Source: Datura wrightii
Taxonomy: Eukaryota > Streptophyta > Magnoliopsida > Solanales > Solanaceae
NCBI GenBank assembly: GCA_035772735.1
Contig: JASDFA010000010.1
Span: forward strand, 30,319,501 to 30,383,500
DNA: 64,000 bases
Direction: 5' to 3'
The notes under the pieces are model-generated. The model saw only the letters and a program-made list of their open reading frames with translations, was not told where the DNA came from and made no database searches. The position numbers were made by a program, and so were the translations under genes. The stretch's first letter is position 1, and each line of letters opens with the position of its first letter. Of this stretch, positions 54,138 through 64,000 are shown piece after piece.

Positions 54138-55036
54138 GTTCTGAAGTGGGTGTTGAGTTGATTTTGTAAGGCAGCTATCTGTGCAGCAATAGCTGTAAAA
54201 CCATCCACTTCTAGAACTCCTGCTGCTTTCCTTGTCCCTCCTCTTAATGAATCAGCATTCCACTCCGGATTGCCCTGCGAAATACGGTTCAACAAGGTAT
54301 ACAACTCCTCATAAGTTTTCTCCAGCGCTTGTCCCCCAACTGCTGAGTCTAGCAATATTTTTGTATGGGGTTCCAAACCCTCTATAAAAGTGTGCACCAG
54401 CACATCATTTGATTGATGATGATGAGGACAATCCCGCAACATGGACTTGAATCTCTCCCAAGCCTGATATAGATTCTCTCCCTCTCTCTGTTTGAAACTT
54501 AGAATTTGACTTCTAAGTCTTGCTGTTTTACCGGAGGGAAAAAATCGTATCAAGAATTTCCTTGCAAGATCATCCCACGTAGAAATAGAATTTGGTGGCT
54601 CAACTTTCAACCACCTCTTGGCTTCTCCCAATAGTGAAAATGGGAACAATGTAAGCCTGACATAATCTGATGACACTCCAGCGGGGATGTAAGTGTCACT
54701 TATCTCCAAAAAATTTTGGAGATGCTGTTGTGGATCTTCATGAGGGAGACCTGTAAACTGCCCGCTAGTGTGCAGCAATTGCACCATGTTTTGTTTGAGC
54801 TCGAACCTCCCTCCTGGCTCAGGTTTGCGGATGCTAGATGTGACATTATTAGCATGTGGGATTGCCACCTCGCGAACCGGCCGAGCTGCTACTTCCTCGG
54901 GCACTAACATTGACCGTACTACTGGTGGATTCTGTTGTTGCTCCATAAGTGTTTGTCTGAGCAACTGCAGATTTCTTTCTAGAGCTTCTCTCCGCTGACG
55001 ATGAAATAATCTTTCTGGCTCTAAATATGAGTCCAC
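54134..55036 (-). CDS. Athila-A gag capsid ORF
   Basis: A 300-codon frame with retrotransposon gag sequence: ERLFHRQRREALERNLQLLR, FELKQNMVQLLHTSGQFTGL, FLEISDTYIPAGVSSDYVRL, TLFPFSLLGEAKRWLKVEPP, STWDDLARKFLIRFFPSGKT and LSFKQREGENLYQAWERFKS. It has no ATG at its apparent start: 55036 is GTG and an in-frame TGA stands about 12 codons upstream, so the original start codon seems lost. It lies about 130 nt after the primer site. The product forms the particle shell. Confidence 0.82.
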   Translation of the reverse strand: MDSYLEPERLFHRQRREALERNLQLLRQTLMEQQQNPPVVRSMLVPEEVAARPVREVAIPHANNVTSSIRKPEPGGRFELKQNMVQLLHTSGQFTGLPHEDPQQHLQNFLEISDTYIPAGVSSDYVRLTLFPFSLLGEAKRWLKVEPPNSISTWDDLARKFLIRFFPSGKTARLRSQILSFKQREGENLYQAWERFKSMLRDCPHHHQSNDVLVHTFIEGLEPHTKILLDSAVGGQALEKTYEELYTLLNRISQGNPEWNADSLRGGTRKAAGVLEVDGFTAIAAQIAALQNQLNTHFRT

Positions 55037-55166
55037 CAGCTCCTTGTCTCTTGCCAGTGTTCAACAGAGATTAAATCTGCAAAATACAGGCTAAGAGCAA
55101 GTTGTCAACACTAAGAAAATAAAAATATAGTAAAGTAACACTTAAGAAAAATTCACCAATTGCCAG

Positions 55167-55184
55167 TCCCCGGCAACGGCGCCA
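55167..55184 (-). promoter_or_regulatory. Primer binding site of Athila-A (tRNA-Asp type)
   Basis: Minus-strand TGGCGCCGTTGCCGGGGA, 6 nt from the 5' LTR. This is the primer site typical of Athila elements, complementary to the 3' end of tRNA-Asp. Confidence 0.92.
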
Positions 55185-55190
55185 AAAACT

Positions 55191-56612
55191 TGTTCGTTCT
55201 ATTGTTGGGTATACAACTACAAGCAAGTGCACGTGGTCGAACAAGTAGTAAAGTGGCTTAAGTAAGCCAAGTACCGATCCCACAGGGACTGGGATAAGGT
55301 AATGAACTACTCAAGTGTTACTATATTTTAGTTTTAACAATGAAGACAACAGTGTAACCAAGAGTTTGATATTTTTGGGTTCTAATTTTTATGCTAAGTC
55401 TAAAACGATTATCTAATGTGAGTCTGAACTATAAATGTGAGCATGCTGAGGTTAAATGAACATGTAATGAAATTAATTATCGATATAAATTGGTTAACCT
55501 TTCCTCCGGTTGCTAGTCAAGAACTACTGCCAATGGATTAAAACTCTCATATTTAACCCAATTTAAGAATCATGAACCGTCCACCTACATTTCTGTGATT
55601 AAACTAAATTCATGTTCTAGCCATACAAACCCGGTTCCTAAATTGACTAATACGACTTTCAGGTATATTTCTATCCTGAAGGTAAATCAATTCTCAATTT
55701 TCCCAAACTAAGAAAAGATCATATCCTATTAATTCACAACTTTCCAATTTCTTTCTCTCTCGAGTGAAACCAGATTTTTTAGATGTACATTAACGTAGGC
55801 CACACATTAGTGCAGTAAGAACAAGAATCAATAGAACAACCATGGAAGAAAAGATGAAAAACCAATCTAATCAACAATCACATTTCAATACAATTGTTCT
55901 TAACCTCAGCAAGAAGAGGAATTAGCCACTCATTTGTGGATTAAACATCGTTAAATGAGTGTTAAACATACAAGCAATTGAATTCAAGGAGAAGGAAAGA
56001 GAGAAAAACCCTGATAATTTCGTCCCTTCAACTGTCTGTAACCCACGTTCTTGCTCCACCAAGTTAGAATATTGAAAAATAAACCTAAGTGTTCTATTTA
56101 TACTAGTGGAAATTTTTCCCGGAATAACAAGCAACGTGTCACGGAGTGCATCGCGGAGCACTGCCTCCGTGACACGCCACCGACGCGGACCCTCATTGGA
56201 AATTGGGGGTCCAGGTAATAAGGCCCAACGTGGAACGACGTGCAATGCGGAGCTGGGCCACCGTGCCACAGACCCAACGCGAACCCTTACTGGAATTAGG
56301 CTGAAAATTCCCTATCTTGATAGAAGGCCTCCGCGATGGCAGCGTGACACGGCTCCATCGCGGAGCCTCTTTATTTTGTGCCTTCCAATGCCTTGTCCTT
56401 TGCTCACATCCGAGTCCAACCACGATCTATTCCAACATGCATTTTAGCTTCCTAAAATTACATTTTACCTGCAAAACAATGCTAATCATGTTGGTTAGTA
56501 TAAATTCACATTTTATTACCAATCACATGAGAATGTATAAACATTGATAGATAAACAAGGCTAAAATGACACATTTGAGTATCACTTGGGCATATAAATT
56601 TGCCCAAGATCA
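55191..56612 (-). repeat. 5' LTR of Athila-A
   Basis: 1422 bp, TATA box at 56094-56102 (minus). Palindromes at 56135-56176 (perfect 12-bp arms) and 56326-56367 (arms CTCCGCGATGG/CCATCGCGGAG perfect); the middle one near 56229-56270 is decayed. Confidence 0.95.
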
Positions 56613-56617
56613 AAGGT

Positions 56618-58094
56618 TTCAAGAAGTTTATGAGCAAAGCCCAACCTCTATTTAGAATTCCTTCCCGTAGAACAATAACAAGGGATAGCAATGAAGTTTA
56701 TAGTGAATTGAGACAAGATTTGAAGAAGTCTTTTAAAGAAGTACAACCAAAGATTTGTCTTACCACAGACACATGGACATCATTGCAAAGCATTAATTAT
56801 ATGTGTTTGACTTCTCATTTTATTGATAGAAATTGGGTGTTGCATAAAAGAATATTAAATTTTTGCCAAATCTCTAGTCATAAGGGTGAGCAAATGGTAG
56901 AGGCTATTAGTAATTGTTTGCTTGATTGGAACTTGGACAAAGTATTCTCTATAACTATTGACAATGCGTCTTCTAATGATGTTACAGTTAAAGAATTATC
57001 TAAACAGTTGAATATGTGGGGAACTAATATAATGGAAGGTAAACATCTTCATGTGAGATGTATGGCTCACATACTTAATCTGATTGTGAAAGAAGGTTTG
57101 AAAGAAGTTGATCCTTCTGTCAAAAGGGTTCGACAAATGGTGAAGTATGTTAAATCATCCCCTGCAAGAACAAGAAACTTTAAGAAATGTTGTGAAGTCC
57201 AAAAGGTAGAATGTGATAAAACATTGTCGCTAGATGTTCTTACTAGGTGGAATTCCACCTATTTGATGTTGGATACGGCACAAAAGTTTGAGAAGGCCTT
57301 TGATAGGTTTGATCTTCTTGATGACCAATTTAATACTTGTCTTTCAACTAATGTGTGTGGATGGAAGTGTTGCAGGTCCGCTCGAATGTGATGAAAGTTT
57401 CTTGAAAGATTCTACGAGCTCACTGCAAAGGTTTCAGGTTCACATTATGTTACTTCTAATGTTCATTTTGAGGATATATGTGAGCTCGATGCATATTTGA
57501 ATGTGTGTTTAGCAAGTGAAGATCTTAATTTGAGTAACATGGCTGAACGGATGAAACAAAAGTTTAAGAAATATTGGGGTTGTCCTGAAAAGATGAACAA
57601 ATTTATTTTTATTGCTTCTGTGTTGGATCCTCAAAATAAGTTTGTGTATGTTAGCTTTGCACTTGAAGAACTATTTGGGTAGGAAATAGGAAAGAAAGTA
57701 AAAGAAGTGTGTGATTATATGACTTCTTTGTTTGGAGTGTATATAAGACAATATTCAAAAGGATCTAATCAATCATCTCCATCTAGATCTACTTAATCTC
57801 AAGACACATCTGATACATCTAGTTCTGGCGCTTCTCTAAGTATGAAAACAAAAGCCTTGAGAACTAAGCTTTACTTGAAAAAACAAAAAGAAGATTGTGG
57901 AAGTGGAGGTGCTAAATCGGAGTTGGATAGATACATTAGAGAAGAACAAGAGCCTGATTTTGATGATTTTGATATATTAGATTGGTGGAGGGTTAATTCT
58001 CCTAGGTTTCCTATTCTTTCAGAGTTAGCTCATGATGTGTTGGATATTCCAATTTCAAGTGTGGCGTCAGAATGTGCATTTAGTACTAGTGGTT
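56618..58094 (+). pseudogene. hAT-2 transposase, core and C-terminal part
   Basis: It continues the BED-finger part at 43546. ICLTTDTWTSLQSINY (first Asp), VFSITIDNASSNDV (second Asp), LHVRCMAHILNLIVKEGLKE and LDVLTRWNSTYLML are intact in one frame to 57391. A frameshift follows, then NMAERMKQKFKKYWGCPEKM, stops near 57680 and 57794, then a basic/acidic stretch, DFDILDWWRVNSPRFPILSE and IPISSVASECAFSTSG, the start of the dimerization domain. It is cut at 58095 by a Tekay LTR (left target TGGTT). Fewer breaks than hAT-1, so younger or less decayed. Confidence 0.9.
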
Positions 58095-59907
58095 TGTTAC
58101 ACCCCGTAAATTCTTGACATTTAGATGGCCTATTCACATGTTGGTTAAGAATTTTAGAATGCCAAACATGCTAGAAAAACGCCTGGGGAAAGACCGGACG
58201 AGCGTCGCATCGAACCATTGCAGGAAGAGGCCGAGAAGACCCCCTCCGTGATGGCAGCGTGCCATGGAGGAAGCCCCTCCACGATGGCCAATGTGCCACG
58301 AAGGGGGTATCCAGTCCCAACTATATAAAGCTCCACTTCGTTTTAAAATTCATTTCTCCACTTTTAATTTCCAGAAACGAAAAGAGAACACAGAGGAACA
58401 AGATTTCAATATAAAAATTCATCCAATTACACCATGAAACGCAGTCCAAACTAAAATTAACCCTGGATACTGAAGTATAAAGCTGCAGAGAGCATTCCTG
58501 CGGAGTTAGTTTCGTGAAATTCGGCCGGCAAATCATCGTCCTACCGAGCTAAGGTAAGTGGAATTTCTCCAAATTAGTGTCAATATACTCCTAGCCCTAA
58601 AGTGAGTATTTCTCCCTTCTGGACATTCGAGAAATAGCGAGTTCTCGGCTATTTTTCGATAAGTCAAAGTTTGAGCTATATATATATTCAAAGTAGTATT
58701 TTTCTGTAGAATATCGATGAATTTAGCTCTAATTGCTATGAATATGAATGCAGTTGGAAGAAATAGCTGAAAATTAGTCGAGTTACGCCAGATACCCAGA
58801 AAGTTAACGGACAAGGTATGTAAAGCCAGTTTCTTCGGCAAGCTAGTAGTTTCGGTATAGTCAAATAGTTCAAGTGCCAATAGAATGTTCCAGAAGCCGC
58901 ATATTATGTTTAGTATGAATTTTAGTATGATGTTAGAAACATCATGTTATGCGTATCATGAAACTTACTAGCACGATATCTATTCTAGTAGGAAGTTTCA
59001 GAAACAGTACAGCATGTCCAGTATGTAATTTAGTGAGGTATGTCAGGACATTATCGTGTTCAGCCGAAACTTAGTAAAGCAATATAAGTTCCCGTAAAGT
59101 ATTTCAGAAATAGAATAGTAGCATAAAATGAATTTTAGAAAGCATGTTAGAAACAGTAAGTCGTGTTTACCATGAAACTTAGTTACACCGCATGATTCTT
59201 AGCAAAAATATTATATCTTGTTTCAGTATCAGATTCAGCACAGTATGACAGAAATCATATATATACCATTACCAGTTTCCGCATGTATTGTATATATACA
59301 CATTACTATCATTAGTTTCAGCATGTATTATATACATACACATTATTATCACTAGTTTCAACATGTAGTATACGCAGTTAGTATTACTAGTTGAGACTTG
59401 ACTGTATTGTTTTGGGCTGGATTACCTAGCATTCATGACCGCCCTAGGGTTAATAGTTGTATCGACTCGTCCGCCAGAGGGCGAGGATACGTCTCTCTAC
59501 AGAGTGGCATGTCGTTCCCTAGGGGACGAAGATGGGATGCCAGTTTCCCCATATTTTGCCTTGATCGGCTTTTATACACCCCCGTCGAGCGGGTACACCC
59601 GGGGTGTTAATTCAGGAGTCCTCCGGACTCAAGTACAGTTATATTCAGGGGCTCAGAGGGCCAAAGTGCATACCCAGGGGACCAGTAGGATGCTTATAGT
59701 TACTATGGGAGATGGGATGACCGGGGTAGGGGTATAGATTGCGTGTTGGTTGTTCCTTCTGGCTTATGGGGGCTAGGTAAGGTTTATGTGTGCTATGTTA
59801 TGTTATTTTATGTTATATTATGCCATGTAATGTTAGTTATTACTAGATAGAAAGTAGAATTCCACGTTACCAGGTATGACTCCTACTCCTTTCAGCATAG
59901 TTGAGGA
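58095..59907 (+). repeat. Tekay LTR of the F1 family, first 1.8 kb
   Basis: It begins TGTTACACCCCG and is co-linear with the Tekay-F1 LTRs, TATA box TATATAAAG at 58322-58330. At 59907 it is interrupted by Athila-B in the word TTGAGGA, where the F1 LTRs read on (TTGAGGACAGTC near 27888). The remainder should lie beyond Athila-B, outside the window. Confidence 0.92.
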
Positions 59908-61327
59908 TGTTCGTTATTTTGGTTGGGTATAAAACTACACGCAAGTGCACGTGGTCGAACAAGTAGTAAAGTGGCTTAACTAAGCCAAGTATCGATCCCA
60001 CAGGGACTAGGATGAAGTGCAATCTGCTCAAGTGTACTATTTTTCAATTCTAAAAATGCAGACAACAGTGTAACCAAGAGTTTGATTTTTTGATTTCTAA
60101 TAATTATGCTAAGTCTAAAACAATTATCTAATGTGAGTCTGAACTATGAATGTGAGCATGCTGAGGTTAAACGAACATGTAATGAAATTAATTGTCAATA
60201 TAATTTGGTTAGCCTTATCCTCCGGTTGCTAGTCAAGAATTATTGCCAAGGGATTAGAACTCTCGTATTTAACCCCACTTAAGAATCACGAACCATCCAC
60301 CTACATTTCTGTGATTAAATGCAATTCATGTTCTAGCCATACAAAACCGATTCCTAAATTGACTAATACGACTTTCAGGTATATTTCTATCCTGAAGGAA
60401 AATCAATTCTCAATTTTCCCAAACTAAGAAAGGATCATATCCTATTAATTCACAACTTTCCAATTTCTTGCTCTCTCGAGTGAAACCAGACTTTTTAGAT
60501 ATACATTAACGTAGGCCACACATTAATGCAGTAAGAACAAGAATCAATAGAACAACCATGGAAGAAAAGATGAAAAACCAAAGAATCAATAATCACATTT
60601 CATTACAAGTGTTCTTAACCTCAGCAAGAAGATGAATTAGCCACTCATTTGTGGATTAAACATCGTTAGATGAGTGTTAAACATACAAGCAATTGAATAC
60701 AAGAAGAAGGAAAGAGAGAAAAACCCTGATAATTTCGTCCCCTCAACGGCCTGTAACCCACGTTCTTGCTCCACCCAGTCAGAATATTGAAAAATGAACC
60801 TAAGTGTTCTATTTATACTAGTGGGAATTTTTTCTGGAATAACAAGCAACGTGTCACGGAGTGCATCGCGGAGCACTGCCTCCGTGACACGCCACCGACG
60901 CGGACCCTCACTGGAAACTGGGGGTCCAGGGAATAAGGCCCAACGTGGCACGACGTGCAATGCGGAGCCAGGCCACCGTGCCACGGACCCATCGAGAACC
61001 CTCACTGGAAATAGGCTGAAAATTCCCTCTCCAGGCAGAAGGCCTCCGCGATGGCAACGTGACACGGCTCCATCGCAGAGCCCCTTTATTTTGTGCTTTC
61101 CAATGCCTTGTCCCTTGCTCACATCCGAGTCCAACCCCGATCTCTTCCAACCTGCATTTTAGCTTCCCGAAATTACATTTTACCTGCAAAACAATGCTAA
61201 TCATGTTGGTTAGTATAAATTCACATTTTATTACCAATTACATGAGAATGTATAAACATTGATAGATAAACAAGGCTAAAATGACACCATTGAGTATCAC
61301 CTGGGCATATAAATTTGCCCAAGATCA
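59908..61327 (-). repeat. 3' LTR of Athila-B
   Basis: 1420 bp, TGTTCGTTAT to CCCAAGATCA on the + strand. TATA box at 60809-60817 (minus). Palindromes at 60850-60891 (perfect 12-bp arms), about 60944-60985, and 61041-61082. Confidence 0.95.
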
Positions 61328-61343
61328 CTTACCCCACACTTAA

Positions 61344-63118
61344 ATCCTTGTTCGTCCTCGAACAACAATCTTACACCTCATGCAATTTACATCCCACCCT
61401 CGCTACTTTGGTTCGACAATTTAGGTTACGGTCATACCGATTATTCAATACAGCAAATCATCAAGAAAACATGCATGGTCCTATCAATGCAATGACCTTC
61501 AATACATCAAGACTTCCTAGACTTAAGAATCGACTCTCGATATTGGCAAACTCATGCAAATCAGCTGATCGAGACATCCAACACGAAAATTAATCTCTCA
61601 TCAAGCATGTGCCCTCACAACACAAGAGAATTTTCCCCTTTTTGATCATATGAACTCACAAAATTTCAAGCAGGGGCATATAAACACAATTTCGCTCTCT
61701 CTCCCAAAAGAATTCACATGCATCATGTCATGACCCATAAGCTTGCCTTTAGTGTACTACTCCACTAATATAAAGAAGTGTGATGTAAGATCACGTAGGA
61801 CTTTAACGGGTTGTAATGGAAGCTACGGAACTAGTAAATATTGGGCTAGCCCATAATAGCCACTAGCATCCTTAAGCGCCTTTTCAACACATCCCATCAA
61901 ACTCATGGACATTGTTTCTTTCTTCATCCTCCCATTCTTGAAGTTTTTCTTTAGTTTGGCCCATCTTATTAAGCACACTTGACATCACAACAAAGATTAT
62001 TCATACACCTTCATTATAGTTTATTTATAACAAGTGCACCTTCAACCTTTTCTTTCCTTCCATCTCTCTGCTTTTCTTTTCTTTTCACCCTTCTCACTCT
62101 TTTGACACTTTGGGAAAATTATTTTCTCTTCTTAAGTGCTTAAGAGTTTTGGATCGACTTTACGGCTAATGAAAAGAAGGGATTAAGCTCGGTTTACACT
62201 TTTTGACAAAAGAAAAATATAATAGGCTAAAGGCTCAACGGGCTGACTAGGGTACACAATCAAGGTGGGTACGATAATGAAAAATAGAAACTTTTAGTTA
62301 AAAACAAAGAAATACCTACATCCTTTCCTACAATACACCTCCTTCATTTCATTTTGTACACACACCAGGAAAGTTCTAGACACTTCACAATAGCATGGAA
62401 TAACAAAACCTCACTTCACACTTATTGCACATGCTCAATTCAAGATGTATTCACAGACTCTTCAATCAGCTAATTATCGGAATTCAAACATTAAGCCTCA
62501 ATCACACTGAATCGAACTCTATGGCCTAGGTATCTCAACATATTTACAAAGTTGCATGCTTTCATATGAATCACCTTTGCATTTCAAATATCACGTACAA
62601 CACGCAACCATAATTCCGCAACCATAAAGTAACTACAGGTTTTGGGATGCAACCCACAAAAGAAAAACAACTGAAAAATAATTGAAAAATCTACTCCTAA
62701 TGACTACATTTCCCTTCAGACGGTTGTCATCCATCCATCATAGGGAACGGTCACTAACTAAGACTTCGGTTCAATGGGAACATTCTCGGTAAAACAACCG
62801 AAAACAAACGCCGAGAAACCCAAGAAGTGAAAAAAAATTCAAATATATCGATCATTTCGATAACAAAAATATGTACAAAATCATCTAGCAACATTCAGCA
62901 ACGAACCAGTTTCACATATATTCACAATACAGAACAACAACTTAACAACCACAAATTACAGGGAACAACAAAATTTCACAGGCACGACACAGATTAGAAT
63001 ATATACATAACAGCACAGCCAGCACCTAACTACTCCCACCCCACACTTATCTCGAACACTGTCCCCAGTGTTCACAAAAATTAAAATAGCATAAAAATTG
63101 GGTGGTGGAACTCCCTGA
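61344..63118 (-). other. 3' noncoding tail of Athila-B
   Basis: Closely similar to 45361-47123 throughout, with small indels. No coding function is seen. Confidence 0.75.
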
Positions 63119-64000
63119 TCAATCAAAGTACTCCACTTCTTCATCAAGTGCTGCTGCTTCATCTCCCATGTCTGAATCACCCCCGTCGTCATCATCGGAC
63201 TCCACATCGGAGTCCTCACGATGTGTCTCCTCGTCTGTGGGGACATCATCATCCATGGGCTCTACAAATGTTATCCCCACTCGGCATAGAGCCCTGGCAT
63301 TTTCGCCGAAAGGATAGTCTAGCTCGAGCTGCCATAGCTCCTCCTCTGTTGCCGGCCTCCCGCCTATCCTCAGCTGGAGCATCTGCATCCCGTACATGCG
63401 AGCCATGTGCTGATCATCCCGAGCATGTCACTTGGCAAGTGTAAGAACACGCCTGTGGGTGATGTCGGGTGCCTTAGTTTTAGTGACATCTAAGGCCCGC
63501 CGCTCCATCTGCGGGATGTAGTCAAGGGCCTCTTCCTCAACATCTAGGCCCCTCAGGAAGGTGGTGAGTAGCCCACCAAATCCGTATCTGTGCCCCTGAT
63601 GCAACCGGGCTCTCTTCATGGCGGAGATAATCATCGCCCCCACGTTGATCTCCAGCCCTTTCATCAGGGCGTACACCAGGCATACACGATCCCAGGTTAC
63701 ATCTGTCATATGTACCCCCGGGATTAGGCCGGAACAGACGATCTTTAGCCATATTCTGGCTTCCCTGTTCATCTGTGAATAAGGCAAAGTCTGATGGTAG
63801 CCCCTCTCCTTGTCTCTACTCCATCTAGCTGTCGATCGGGTCCCACCCAAGGTGCGTCTGATGTACGCATACGGTGGAGTGATGTTCAGCTGTCAAAGCA
63901 CGTGGGCGTCTGTGTCCCGCGCCCCTATGATAGCATTGAGGTGGTGGGGCTCAAAGGTGACTATTTGCCCTCTGATTTTTATGGTGTGACTTCTGAGCGT
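63119..64000 (-). pseudogene. Athila-B env-like ORF3, C-terminal part
   Basis: From the window end downward it matches Athila-A ORF3: IVTFEPHHLNAI, then the same TGA (63893-63895), then GTRSTARWSRDKERGYHQ without the TAG present in Athila-A, WLKIVCSGLIPGVHMTDVTW, and the acidic end EEVEYFD. A TGA near 63428 (Athila-A has CGA) is private to this copy. The N-terminal part is outside the window. Confidence 0.8.

Larger units (their letters stand above)
43923..56612 (-). mobile_element. Athila-A: complete Athila-type Ty3/gypsy element, 12.7 kb
   Basis: Flanking duplication AAGGT (43918-43922 and 56613-56617). Both LTRs are 1422 bp, begin TGTTCGTTCT and end CCCAAGATCA on the + strand. By eye they differ at about 46 positions, roughly 3%. 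Minus-strand order: 5' LTR, primer site TGGCGCCGTTGCCGGGGA, gag, protease, reverse transcriptase, RNase H, integrase, hairpin, spacer with LTR-like palindromes, env-like ORF3, noncoding tail, polypurine tract, 3' LTR. The layout and primer site are diagnostic of Athila. It is inserted in the hAT-2 transposase gene. Confidence 0.96.
59908..64000 (-). mobile_element. Athila-B: second copy of the Athila-A family, 3' part
   Basis: LTR 59908-61327, then polypurine tract, noncoding tail and ORF3 as in Athila-A, running off the window. The likely left target duplication is GAGGA (59903-59907). It is inserted in the Tekay LTR at 58095, so it is younger than that LTR. Confidence 0.95.

Noticed and set aside
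1..64000. Host protein-coding gene, tRNA, rRNA or microRNA precursor
   Set aside because: I saw no ORF with host-gene domains and no cloverleaf or rRNA sequence; the MITE hairpins could give small RNAs but nothing in the sequence alone shows this.

Overview
The window is a stretch of plant (dicot) repetitive DNA. I found no intact host gene, rRNA, tRNA or CRISPR array. Almost everything is nested transposable elements: Ty3/gypsy retrotransposons of the Athila type (gag-pol plus a third, env-like ORF; tRNA-Asp-type primer site) and of the chromodomain Tekay/Del type (TGGTATCAGAGC primer site), two hAT DNA transposons, two Tourist-like MITEs and one piece of plastid DNA (ndhA) in the nuclear sequence. 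The LTR styles and the element mix suggest a large Solanaceae genome such as pepper; this is inference from family knowledge, not from a search.

Layout. 1-11620: 3' part of an Athila-type element on the + strand (Athila-0), with a protease remnant, a degraded env-like ORF, a 3' noncoding tail and a 3' LTR split by hAT-1 (6624-10920, 8-bp target duplication). 11621-14600: minus-strand Tekay-type gag and 5' LTR (Tekay-R1), cut by Athila-0. 14601-15715: AT-rich, unassigned. 15716-28646: near-complete Tekay element (Tekay-F1, duplication AAAAT), its 5' LTR holding an antisense solo LTR of a related family (16637-19200, duplication CTTAG). 28647-32313: low-copy-looking AT-rich DNA with two MITEs, the ndhA fragment and a fresh 361-bp tandem duplication. 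32314-35690: + strand Tekay-type LTR with primer site and leader. 35700-36429: unassigned minus-strand coding remnant. 36430-42960: minus-strand Tekay-type element (Tekay-R2) from 3' LTR to gag zinc knuckle. 42960-43545: LTR-like fragment. 43546-58094: hAT-2 transposase gene, interrupted by a complete 12.7-kb Athila element on the minus strand (Athila-A, 43923-56612, duplication AAGGT). 58095-59907: Tekay LTR of the F1 family, inserted in hAT-2. 59908-64000: a second Athila element of the A family (Athila-B), inserted in that LTR and running off the window.

How the parts work together. Gag-pol of the Athila and Tekay copies would make capsid, protease, reverse transcriptase/RNase H and integrase, but every copy carries stops or frameshifts. 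The most interesting signal is regulatory. The Athila-A/B LTRs carry three 42-nt palindromes, spaced about 95 nt apart, directly upstream of the TATA box. Two more 42-nt palindromes with the same 97-nt spacing sit in the spacer between pol and the env-like ORF. There they are followed by a conserved start-site-like motif, a splice donor and a splice acceptor a few nucleotides before the ORF3 ATG. The unrelated-sequence Athila-0 has the same downstream layout. This suggests that the env-like gene has its own promoter, derived from the LTR, and a spliced leader. A 42-nt palindrome with the same arms occurs in a Tekay-type LTR, so the module appears to be shared between two retrotransposon lineages.
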